Origin: Flavobacteriales bacterium BRH_c54
GTDB taxonomy: Bacteria > Bacteroidota > Bacteroidia > Flavobacteriales_E > Vicingaceae
Reading direction: 5' to 3'
Assembly: GCA_000961845.1 (NCBI GenBank)
Contig: LADZ01000005.1
Span: 1 to 47,288 of the forward strand
DNA: 47,288 nucleotides
Part shown: one piece after another, positions 16,380 to 23,601 of the stretch
Position numbering within the stretch: position 1 is the first letter of the stretch
Layout: each line of letters begins with the position of its first letter
Program-made: the position numbers and the translations under genes
The notes under the pieces: generated by a model
Database searches by the model: none
What the model was told of the DNA's origin: nothing
Seen by the model: the letters and a program-made list of their open reading frames with translations, nothing else

Positions 16380-16407
16380 GCCCCCTAAATCCCCCGAAGG
16401 GGGACTT
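16380..16407. repeat. GC-rich palindromic intergenic repeat
   Basis: The plus strand reads CCCCCTAAATCCCCC-GAA-GGGGGAC, forming a CCCCC/GGGGG hairpin with flanking C-run. It is the same general type as the block at 6066-6120 and is sharply GC-rich against an AT-rich background. It lies just upstream of the glycosyltransferase start, and extending that gene through it would give a spurious N-terminus. Confidence 0.6.
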
Positions 16408-16545
16408 TGCCAACGCACAAAGCCTATTTAGTTATTTGTTATTTGTTATTTTCTCGCAAAGTCTCTAATAAATGTTTATCGTTAATAGTTAATTTGTAAT
16501 ATATAAATCTTGTCAAACCTCAAACCTTGAACTTTTGCCATTAAC

Positions 16546-17313
16546 CTAAATATGCTGATACACTTCTGCTACAAGCTTCTCTTGCGAGGGATAACTTATT
16601 AAAATTCCTTTCTGAGCTCCTTGGTAAACAAACATACTACTTGCTGCGACAGCACTTGCTCCATGTTGTACTGCTGTTAAAAAATCTGACGCTTGTTTCG
16701 CTCCTCCACAAATAACTAAAGGTAATGAGCTTGCTTCTGATATTTTTGAAATTAGTGAATAATCATATCCTGAAAAAGTGCCATCTAAATCAATAGAGTT
16801 GATAAATAACTCTCCTGCTCCACTTTCTTCTATTTGTTGTACAAATGCTAATAATGGCATTTTTACTTTTTTACTTCCTGAAACGGTATAAGCATGTTGT
16901 TTGCCTAACCAATCTTTTTTTACATCTATAGAAGCAACAATACTTTGCGAACCAAATATGTTAGCTGCCTCAGTAATTAAATTTAAATTAGTTGAAAGTG
17001 CCGAGTTAATAACTACTTTTTCTATACCCAATTTAAAAAGCTTTTCTATTTGGGTTAAAGAATTTATTCCTCCACCGTAAGCAAAGGGCATAAAAGCTTC
17101 TTCAGCAATTTCTTCAATTTTTTTATAGTTGGGGGTTCTTTTTTCTTTAGTAGCAGTAATGTCTAAAATTACAATTTCATCAACTTCTTTTTCATTAAAA
17201 ATTTTAACGGCATTAATTGGATCACCAATATAGTTAGGGTTTTTAAAACGAATGGTTTTTACTAACTTTTCGTTTTGCAAGGTAAGCACCGGTATAACTC
17301 TAATTCTTCGCAT
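16546..17313 (-). CDS. HisF-like (WbuZ-type) ammonia-channel subunit for sugar amidination
   Basis: The protein is a HisF-type (beta/alpha)8 barrel of 255 residues from the ATG at 17313; the TTG at 17331 would add six residues. In true HisF the acid-base pair is Asp11 and Asp130. Here position 11 is Thr (RVIPVLTLQN), while Asp130 (VASIDVKKDW) remains. Loss of Asp11 with the 'IPVLTL..EKLVKT' start is the signature of the WbuZ/HisF2 group, which works with a HisH-like glutaminase to deliver ammonia to a WbpG-type sugar amidotransferase. The HisH-like gene is 4 bp upstream and no other his genes are present. The matching amidotransferase is at 43039-44178. Confidence 0.85.
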   Translation of the reverse strand: MRRIRVIPVLTLQNEKLVKTIRFKNPNYIGDPINAVKIFNEKEVDEIVILDITATKEKRTPNYKKIEEIAEEAFMPFAYGGGINSLTQIEKLFKLGIEKVVINSALSTNLNLITEAANIFGSQSIVASIDVKKDWLGKQHAYTVSGSKKVKMPLLAFVQQIEESGAGELFINSIDLDGTFSGYDYSLISKISEASSLPLVICGGAKQASDFLTAVQHGASAVAASSMFVYQGAQKGILISYPSQEKLVAEVYQHI

Positions 17314-17317
17314 TGGT

Positions 17318-17932
17318 TTATAGGTTAACAAAGTTTTGTAATAACCTCATACCAAATTTATGGCTTTTTTCAGGATGAAATTGTACACCAAAAATATTTT
17401 CTTTTTCTACTACCGAAACAAATTCGTAACCATAATTAGATTTGGTTAACACATCATTTTCATTTTTAGGTTGCATGTGGTACTTATGTACAAAGTAAAA
17501 TCTAGCTTCATCTTCAAGTCCTTCCATTAGCATCGATTTTTTACTAACAACAACTTCATTCCAACTCATATGAGGAATTTTTAGTTGCTCGGTCATTTTA
17601 GATTTGTTAAACTTAACAATATCCATATCTATCCAACCCAACCCTTTTTCTATTCCTTCTTCACTATTATTTCCTAACAACTGAGCTCCCAAACAAATGC
17701 CTAATATAGGCGTTTTATTATTAATAACTTTTTCATTGAGTATCTCAATTAAGCCGGATTGTTGTAGATTCTTCATGCCATAGTCAAAACTACCTACTCC
17801 AGGTAATATGAGCTTATCAGCTTGAGCAATTTCTTCAGCAGAAGAACTGATAATTGATTTAGCTCCAATACGCTTTAGCATATTTTGAATAGACTTAATA
17901 TTTCCAGCGTTGTAGTTAATAATAGTAATCAT
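17318..17932 (-). CDS. HisH-like (WbuY-type) glutamine amidotransferase subunit
   Basis: The 204-residue class I glutaminase hydrolyses glutamine and passes NH3 to its synthase partner. The catalytic triad is present: Cys80 in GICLGAQLL, His186 and Glu188 in VQFHPEKS. The oxyanion-strand PGVGSFDYGM is also seen. I chose the ATG at 17932 (MITIINYN), which matches HisH N-termini, over the TTG at 17938. It is 4 bp upstream of the HisF-like gene. With no histidine operon nearby and a HisF partner lacking Asp11, a role in acetamidino-sugar synthesis is more likely than histidine biosynthesis. Confidence 0.88.
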   Translation of the reverse strand: MITIINYNAGNIKSIQNMLKRIGAKSIISSSAEEIAQADKLILPGVGSFDYGMKNLQQSGLIEILNEKVINNKTPILGICLGAQLLGNNSEEGIEKGLGWIDMDIVKFNKSKMTEQLKIPHMSWNEVVVSKKSMLMEGLEDEARFYFVHKYHMQPKNENDVLTKSNYGYEFVSVVEKENIFGVQFHPEKSHKFGMRLLQNFVNL

Positions 17933-18002
17933 GAACAAAATCTCTTAGAATGCTGCAAATGTACATGGATTTATTCAAATTAGATGGTAGACTCACTATA
18001 AA

Positions 18003-19202
18003 TTAACGTACTACTATCTTATCAGATAAAATGGTAGTAGGAAGTTCTATTCGATAGATGTAGATTCCTTTGCTTAAAAAAGATAAATCAATATTATTTT
18101 TTTGAAGTTGTTCATTACTATACACCACTCTTCCTGCTAAATCAACCACCTGAACGCTAACATTTTCAGTGCTTGCCGATAAATTCAAAAAATTTTCATG
18201 ATAATACACCCCTACTCCATTACTTTCATTCTTAATAGCAATAATATCAGAATAACTATAGGTTCCGTCAAAATCTGTTTGTTTTAACCTATAATAATTT
18301 ATTCCTTTATGAGGATATTCATCAACAAAACCATAATCTAATACACTATTACTATTCCCTGCTCCTTTAACTTTTCCGATAACTTGAAAAAACTGTGCAT
18401 CCATACTTCTTTCTATCGTAAAAAAGTCGTTGTTAATTTCTGATGAGGTTACCCACTCTAGTAAATTAGCATTGTTAGTTAATTTATTTCCTGTAAAAGA
18501 TAATAAATCAATAGGTGTTGGAATACTTGTACTCAACGTAATGTCATCTACAGCAAAAGAAGGGTCGCTGGCAGAACCATTTCCATCATTCACCCATCTA
18601 AAACCTATCCTAACATTAGGATTATTATCAGCCGAAGCGGGCAATAATCCAGAAAAGGCAGTCCACAACCCTTGACCACCTCCACAAGTTGATGTTTTGG
18701 GTAATGCATTAATATTATTCCAACCAGCTCCATCAAAATACCACAAAGTAGCATCATCATTCGTCCCTTCACCATTTTCAATGTAATTAAAGTCTATGGT
18801 AATACCAGATTGCCCTGTGCAATTAATAATTGGAGATTCACACCTAATGTTAGTTGCTTCATCGGGACCGGAATCATCATAAGCTGCTCCACAATCTCCT
18901 GAAGGACAAAAAAGAAATGCTGCAGCAGAAGTTGAAACATTTCCAAGATGAAGAGATTGATCAGCACCACAACCGCCACCACAAACACCCGCTGCATTTC
19001 CATTTTCTTGACAAGAAACGTAAAATTTATTAGCATTAATGCCATTTACACCAACATTGGTAGTTGTCCAAGCAACAAAACTAGGATCGCAACCTGACCC
19101 TGCTATACAAACAGAACCATCAAATGTTTCTGTATAAAATATTTGAGCATTTGCTATAGTTACCAAAAAAAGAAAAAATAATATCAGAACTATCTTCTTC
19201 AT
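18003..19202 (-). CDS. T9SS type A cargo protein with Cys-rich N-terminal domain
   Basis: The 399-residue protein has a signal peptide (MKKIVLILFFLFLVTIANAQ), then a Cys/Gly-rich beta-sandwich region of about 210 residues (FYTETFDGS...CGGGCGADQ...FAVDDITLS) resembling jelly-roll/MAM-like anchor domains of Bacteroidota. A linker module (LLEWVTSSEINNDFFTIERS) follows, and the C-terminal ~75 residues form a type A T9SS sorting domain (VVDLAGRVVYSN...LSKGIYIYRIEL...DKIVVR). It should be exported through the outer membrane and anchored or released. The C-terminal coding DNA is nearly duplicated in the next gene at 19296. Confidence 0.88.
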   Translation of the reverse strand: MKKIVLILFFLFLVTIANAQIFYTETFDGSVCIAGSGCDPSFVAWTTTNVGVNGINANKFYVSCQENGNAAGVCGGGCGADQSLHLGNVSTSAAAFLFCPSGDCGAAYDDSGPDEATNIRCESPIINCTGQSGITIDFNYIENGEGTNDDATLWYFDGAGWNNINALPKTSTCGGGQGLWTAFSGLLPASADNNPNVRIGFRWVNDGNGSASDPSFAVDDITLSTSIPTPIDLLSFTGNKLTNNANLLEWVTSSEINNDFFTIERSMDAQFFQVIGKVKGAGNSNSVLDYGFVDEYPHKGINYYRLKQTDFDGTYSYSDIIAIKNESNGVGVYYHENFLNLSASTENVSVQVVDLAGRVVYSNEQLQKNNIDLSFLSKGIYIYRIELPTTILSDKIVVR

Positions 19203-19218
19203 AACTCAAAGTTTAACC

Positions 19219-19226
19219 CAAAGTTA
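19219..19226 (-). promoter_or_regulatory. Candidate -7 box for the T9SS cargo gene at 18003-19202
   Basis: The minus strand reads TAACTTTG, matching TAnnTTTG, about 17 bp upstream of the ATG. No convincing -33 TTG is seen at standard spacing. Confidence 0.3.
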
Positions 19227-19295
19227 ATCAATAAGTTACTTGTTTCTATTTCTATTTTTTTGAATTATTTCAGTTCTAAACTTAAAAATAGTTAG

Positions 19296-20339
19296 CTACT
19301 GTACTATAATTTTATCTGAGAAAACAGTATTGGAAAGTTCTATTCGATATATATATATTCCTTTACTTAAAAAAGATAAATCAATATTATTTTCTTGAGA
19401 TTTGTTATTATATACAATTCTTCCTGTTAAATCTAAAATTTTTATAGTGTAAGGTTCTTCTGACTGAATGGTAAGTTGTTTATTATAAACAAAAGCACTT
19501 AAGGTATTATCTTTTTTTCTTGATATGGCGACAATATCAAAATATTCAGACTTACCATTGAAATCAGTTTGTTTTAATCTATAATAATAAGTTAGTATTT
19601 GCTCCTTAGGAAGAATATCTATAAAATTATAATTCATTATAGTAGAAGAGTTTCCTGAACCGGAAATAATGGCTATAATTTCAAAATTGATGGCGTCAGT
19701 ACTTCTTTCCAACGTAAAATAATCGTTATTTATTTCAGTTAACGTAGCCCATTTCAACACATTGGAATTCTCATCATATATTTCACCTGAAAAATCCAAT
19801 AATTCTATAGGTAATATTTGACTGCAATTACAAGAACCTACATCTTCAATGGTATAAGTAATAATTTCATCACTTCTGTTGGCAGCTCCTTCAATAATAA
19901 TAGTTGCCGGACCTGTAACAGTCATTTGATCGAATAAACTTGCATTACTTCCACCTATTTGCCACGGAGGTGTTCCTCCGGCAGCATTTCTAATTCTAAG
20001 TCTATCTCCACTTGTTGAACTCCCATCAGCACCAGAGGCTGTACATGGACTTGTTCTATTTTTCATTTCAGCAGTAATTCTTACATCACACCCTCCAGGG
20101 ACTTCAAATGTTGTTGACATAGTTTGATGTCCAGCGTCACAATTCCCACTAGTTCCACTTCCACAATTTGGACCGCCTAAAGCTGTTAAATCACAACTTC
20201 CAATACATCCACAGCCTGATCCACTTACATAAATAGCTCCTGATGAACATACTTGTGCCGATAAATTTATAGTGAACAAAGTAAGCACTAAAGTTAAAGT
20301 GAAGTTTGATAAGTTATATTTTAAGTTATAGAAAAACAT
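19296..20339 (-). CDS. T9SS type A cargo protein, Cys-rich
   Basis: The 347-residue protein has a signal segment (LTLVLTLFTINLSAQ), then a Cys/Gly-rich domain (CSSGAIYVSGSGCGCIGSC...VPGGCDVRITAEMKN...GDRLRIRNAAGG...IIIEGAANRSDEIITYTIEDVG). The shared 'ILPIELLDFSGEIYDENSN' linker and a type A T9SS sorting domain complete it. The N-terminal domain looks like a CUB-like beta-sandwich sensed from 'GDRLRI' and 'DEIITY' patterns, but this is tentative. The last ~65 residues are closely similar to those of the preceding protein, down to LSFLSKGIYIYRIEL. Function unknown; probably surface-exposed. Confidence 0.85.
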   Translation of the reverse strand: MFFYNLKYNLSNFTLTLVLTLFTINLSAQVCSSGAIYVSGSGCGCIGSCDLTALGGPNCGSGTSGNCDAGHQTMSTTFEVPGGCDVRITAEMKNRTSPCTASGADGSSTSGDRLRIRNAAGGTPPWQIGGSNASLFDQMTVTGPATIIIEGAANRSDEIITYTIEDVGSCNCSQILPIELLDFSGEIYDENSNVLKWATLTEINNDYFTLERSTDAINFEIIAIISGSGNSSTIMNYNFIDILPKEQILTYYYRLKQTDFNGKSEYFDIVAISRKKDNTLSAFVYNKQLTIQSEEPYTIKILDLTGRIVYNNKSQENNIDLSFLSKGIYIYRIELSNTVFSDKIIVQ

Positions 20340-20403
20340 TTTACAATTCTGTTATTCTTGTTATATGCTAAAACTTTAAAAATCAATTAAGTGTTGCTTT
20401 TTT

Positions 20404-22308
20404 TTACCTAAGCAATGTAACCGAGCCTTTAATAAATTCTCTTTTTCCTCCTAAAAAAGTGACATCAATCAAGTAAAAATAAGTACCTGTTGGCACAACA
20501 CTTCCTTGATAAGTTCCATCCCAACCTTCATTTATTTCTTTCCATGAAAACAACTGCTCTCCCCACCTATTAAAAATAGTTGCTTCAAAAAAATCAAATT
20601 CACTTCCTTTTATCATAAAGACATCATTATTATTATCATTATTAGGCGTAAAAGTATTTGGAACAAAAATAGTTGGCACTAAACATTCGTCTCTAGTAAT
20701 TCCTATTTGATCTTCAGATAAACACCCATTATCCATTGATGTAACGGTATAAATTCCTTCGGTAAAAACAATTATAGAATCAACTCCTGTTTCTCCTGAA
20801 CTCCAAACTAAATTAGCTCCTCCAACCGCATTTATAATAAAACCTGTTAGTAATTCATCTCTGCAAATCGTAATGTTATTTTGCACTATATTCACTTGGC
20901 TCGTTGCAATAATAGTTAAGTTGGTTTCAACAATACTATCACATCCTAAGGAAGTGGTAAGTATATCTGTATAAATCCCAGTTGAGGCATAAACATTCCC
21001 TCCAACAGTTATACTAAATCCAGGACATTCAGTAAAACTTTGAGAGCTAAATTTGGTAGGATTGATGTTTAACGTAGTTGTAATAATGCTGTCACAACCT
21101 GCACTGCTTCCGCCAACAAGTGTGTCTATATAATTTCCAGCTGTAGTTTGAAAAACTCCTCCTAACAAAATACTATCCCCTTGACAAATTGAAATACTTG
21201 TTGAACCTGTGGTAAAATTATTTATCGCAAGGTTAGTGGTAATTATACTGTCACAACCTGATGCTGCTCCACCAATAAGTGTGTCAATATATGTTCCTTG
21301 TGTATTTACCTGACTTCCTCCCGGTAAGGTATAACTTTGTCCTTGACAGATACTTGCATTTTGAGTAGCAGTAGCTGGTGGATTAATAGTAATTAAAATA
21401 CTATCCGTAATAGTTCCACAAGCTGCCGAACCTTCTACATAAATATAAAAATTTGATGTATCGTTTATTGAAGAAGAATAAGTAGTGTTATTGCTAGTTG
21501 TTGAGCTAAAAGATCCATTACCACCGCTCCAAAGTAAATTTTGTAGTGAACTACTAGCATTTACTGTTAATTGAACATTATCTCCCGGACAAATATTAGT
21601 TGGTGACAACGCAGTAATACTAACATTAGCAGGAACAAAAGGGGCTTGACAAGCAAAATTATCATACGTTGCATTACCTTGCCAATCGAAATTAGCTAAT
21701 GCTCCATCTCTTATTGCTGAAGCTCCACCAATAGTTCCGTTTTGATTAACCAATAATGTTCTATCATAGGTAACTACATCCGAACAGCCACTTGGCGATG
21801 AAAACGAAATAGATAAGGTTCTCATTCCAGGAGAAGTACTCCAATTAGCAAAATGCCCTGAGGTGTTTCCCGCACATTGAAAAATAACGTACATCGTATC
21901 AGCCAAATTGGCAAAAGAATTGGCATTTACATCAATAGCGGTACTTGTTATAAGCAATACTCTAACTCCTGCCGGTAAAATACCATTAGTTGGTTCGAGT
22001 AATAATCCGCATCCCTGTACGGTAGCATTTAAAGCACTAACAGCATTTGCTGTAGTAATATTCTGACAAATGTTTAACCAAGGATTGGTCGAGTTTGGCC
22101 AACTCACATTCATATTGGCAACATTAAGAGGAGTATTACCCACAACAAAACGAACCATTTCATTTTCTCCTTCAGGAGAACCACAGGCGTCTACAAGGAT
22201 ACTTTCTATTTCGAAACAGGTGGTTGGAATTTGTGCTTTAACATGTAAAGCCAGAAGAATTATTGTTATTAAAAATAAAGTTTTTAATCCATTAACTTTA
22301 AAAATCAT
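20404..22308 (-). CDS. T9SS type B / gliding-motility-associated C-terminal domain protein
   Basis: The 634-residue secreted protein starts with a signal peptide (LFLITIILLALHVKAQ). Its N-terminal domain (IESILVDACGSPEGENEMVRF...) is common in Bacteroidota adhesin-like proteins. Then come three ~60-residue repeats with the pattern C-x-G/GG-x-Y-x-DTL-x-GCDSI-x-T-x-L-x-I (roughly residues 320-470). It ends with a CHU_C type B sorting domain (VPNTFTPNNDNNNDVF...FNRWGEQLFSWKE...GWDGTYQGSVVPTGTYFYLIDV). This domain targets proteins through T9SS and is typical of large adhesins. Likely an extracellular surface protein. Confidence 0.9.
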   Translation of the reverse strand: MIFKVNGLKTLFLITIILLALHVKAQIPTTCFEIESILVDACGSPEGENEMVRFVVGNTPLNVANMNVSWPNSTNPWLNICQNITTANAVSALNATVQGCGLLLEPTNGILPAGVRVLLITSTAIDVNANSFANLADTMYVIFQCAGNTSGHFANWSTSPGMRTLSISFSSPSGCSDVVTYDRTLLVNQNGTIGGASAIRDGALANFDWQGNATYDNFACQAPFVPANVSITALSPTNICPGDNVQLTVNASSSLQNLLWSGGNGSFSSTTSNNTTYSSSINDTSNFYIYVEGSAACGTITDSILITINPPATATQNASICQGQSYTLPGGSQVNTQGTYIDTLIGGAASGCDSIITTNLAINNFTTGSTSISICQGDSILLGGVFQTTAGNYIDTLVGGSSAGCDSIITTTLNINPTKFSSQSFTECPGFSITVGGNVYASTGIYTDILTTSLGCDSIVETNLTIIATSQVNIVQNNITICRDELLTGFIINAVGGANLVWSSGETGVDSIIVFTEGIYTVTSMDNGCLSEDQIGITRDECLVPTIFVPNTFTPNNDNNNDVFMIKGSEFDFFEATIFNRWGEQLFSWKEINEGWDGTYQGSVVPTGTYFYLIDVTFLGGKREFIKGSVTLLR

Positions 22309-22376
22309 TACTCATAAGGGTTGAATTTAAAATGGTTTAGGAAAATCCATGTAGGTAATCACTTTAAATTTCAATA

Positions 22377-22384
22377 CAAAAATA
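22377..22384 (-). promoter_or_regulatory. Candidate -7 box for the CHU_C gene
   Basis: The minus strand reads TATTTTTG, an exact TAnnTTTG match, about 70 bp upstream of the ATG at 22308. No standard-spaced TTG is visible; treat as tentative. Confidence 0.28.
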
Positions 22385-22519
22385 AATCTAATCTTTTGAT
22401 TAAATTCAGTTTAAAAGTTATGAAAATGTTAACCTTTCAACAGTTATTTAACAAAAAAGAAAATTGTTATCCGTTATGCATTATTGACTCACAAATAAAT
22501 ATCCACCATTCACCATTGA

Positions 22520-23194
22520 CTAACCTACCTTACCTTCTACAACAATAACAATCTCTCCTTTTAAGGTATTTTCTGTAAAATACAGAATCAGTTCACCGGC
22601 AGTTCCTCTTACTGTTTCTTCATGAATTTTAGTTAATTCTCTTGAAACAGAGATTTTTCTATCTTCTCCAAAAAACTCATCAAATTGTGTAAGTGTTTTT
22701 ATTAATCGATGAGGCGATTCATAAAAAACAATGGTTCTGGTTTCTTCTTGCAAGAACTTTAATCGGGTTTGTCGGCCTTTTTTGTGAGGCAAAAAACCTT
22801 CAAAAACAAACTTATCACAAGGAAACCCTGAGTTTACTATAGCAGGAACAAAGGCTGTAGCTCCGGGTAAACATTCTACTTCAATATCGTTTTCCACACA
22901 AGCTCTTACTAATAAAAATCCCGGATCAGAAATAGCAGGTGTGCCGGCATCACTAACTAAGGCTATGGTTATTCCTGATTTTAATTTATCTATTACTTTA
23001 TCTAAATTTTTGTGTTCGTTATGTTGATGAAAAGCAATCAATTGCTGATTAATATCGTAATGTTTTAACAATTTGGAAGAAGTTCTGGTATCCTCTGCTA
23101 ATATTAAGTCAACAGTTTTTAGTACTTCTATCGCTCTAAAAGTAATATCTTTTAAATTACCAATAGGAGTTGGAATAAGGTATAGTTTTGACAT
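22520..23194 (-). CDS. rsmI: 16S rRNA (cytidine-1402 2'-O) methyltransferase
   Basis: The 224-residue protein is a tetrapyrrole-methylase-fold RNA methyltransferase that modifies C1402 in the ribosomal P site. Hallmarks seen are the N-terminal LYLIPTPIGNLKDITFRA, AEDTRTSSKLLKHYDI, the SAM-site loop VSDAGTPAISDPGFLLV, and YESPHRLIKTL. It ends at FTENTLKGEIVIVVEG; the ~50-residue C-terminal extension of the E. coli enzyme is absent, as in many Bacteroidota. It stands alone between secreted-protein genes. Confidence 0.96.
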   Translation of the reverse strand: MSKLYLIPTPIGNLKDITFRAIEVLKTVDLILAEDTRTSSKLLKHYDINQQLIAFHQHNEHKNLDKVIDKLKSGITIALVSDAGTPAISDPGFLLVRACVENDIEVECLPGATAFVPAIVNSGFPCDKFVFEGFLPHKKGRQTRLKFLQEETRTIVFYESPHRLIKTLTQFDEFFGEDRKISVSRELTKIHEETVRGTAGELILYFTENTLKGEIVIVVEGKVG

Positions 23195-23279
23195 CTTTAA
23201 ATAAAAAAGCTAAGTTACGGAGATTATATTTATATAGATAGTTAAGAAAAAAAGATATTAAGATATCCCTAATAAAAAC

Positions 23280-23308
23280 AAAAAAGCTGAAGGTTACTCA
23301 GCTTTTTT
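23280..23308 (-). terminator. Rho-independent terminator overlapping the end of the small PIDGG protein gene
   Basis: An 11-bp perfect stem, AAAAAAGCTGA at 23280-23290 and TCAGCTTTTTT at 23298-23308, encloses a 7-nt loop. On the minus strand it is followed by a U-rich tract. Its right arm covers the last codons of the small gene, so terminator and coding end are superimposed. Confidence 0.85.
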
Positions 23309-23518
23309 GGATATATCATAAACTTTCTTTCCTCCGTAAATTACTCCTAATGCCAATAGATAAGAGATTCCACCATCAATCGGTACACAAGGTGGTGGCC
23401 AACATGATGGACCGCCTCCACCTCCAGGAGGACCCGGAGGACCTGCTGCAAAAACATCTATTCCGCTGAGAGCTAAAAATAAAACAATTGTAATTAAAAC
23501 TAACTTTGTAATTCTCAT
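23294..23518 (-). CDS. Small Gly/Pro-rich protein with PIDGG-type C-terminal sorting tail
   Basis: From the ATG at 23518 the product is 74 residues; the upstream ATG would add 11 residues before the signal peptide. It has a signal peptide (MRITKLVLITIVLFLALSG...VFA), a very short mature linker made of Gly, Pro and two Cys (AGPPGPPGGGGGPSCWPPPC), then PIDGGISYLLALGVIYGGKK and a Lys-rich end. A PID(G) motif, one TM helix and a basic tail form the layout of 'PID-CTERM' sorting signals in Bacteroidota. Such signals resemble exosortase or rhombosortase substrates. An exosortase-family gene lies at 40842. A terminator overlaps its 3' end. Confidence 0.7.
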   Translation of the reverse strand: MRITKLVLITIVLFLALSGIDVFAAGPPGPPGGGGGPSCWPPPCVPIDGGISYLLALGVIYGGKKVYDISKKAE

Positions 23519-23601
23519 TAGGTTATTTTCTAATAGGGGCAAATTTACCATTTAATTTAATATCTGCAACAAAAACGTTTCAAAGTATTAAATGGTTGTT
23601 T

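Noticed and set aside
16363-16413. Extended N-terminus of the glycosyltransferase at 15163
   Set aside because: The extension begins at TTG and translates the GC-rich repeat; the GT fold begins after the GTG at 16362.
16546-17932. Histidine biosynthesis operon
   Set aside because: Only HisH/HisF-like genes are present and the HisF-like protein lacks Asp11; no hisA, hisI, hisG, hisD, hisC or hisB.
22321-22548. 75-residue plus-strand frame
   Set aside because: Low-complexity Lys/Phe-rich sequence in an intergenic gap, overlapping the end of rsmI, without family resemblance.
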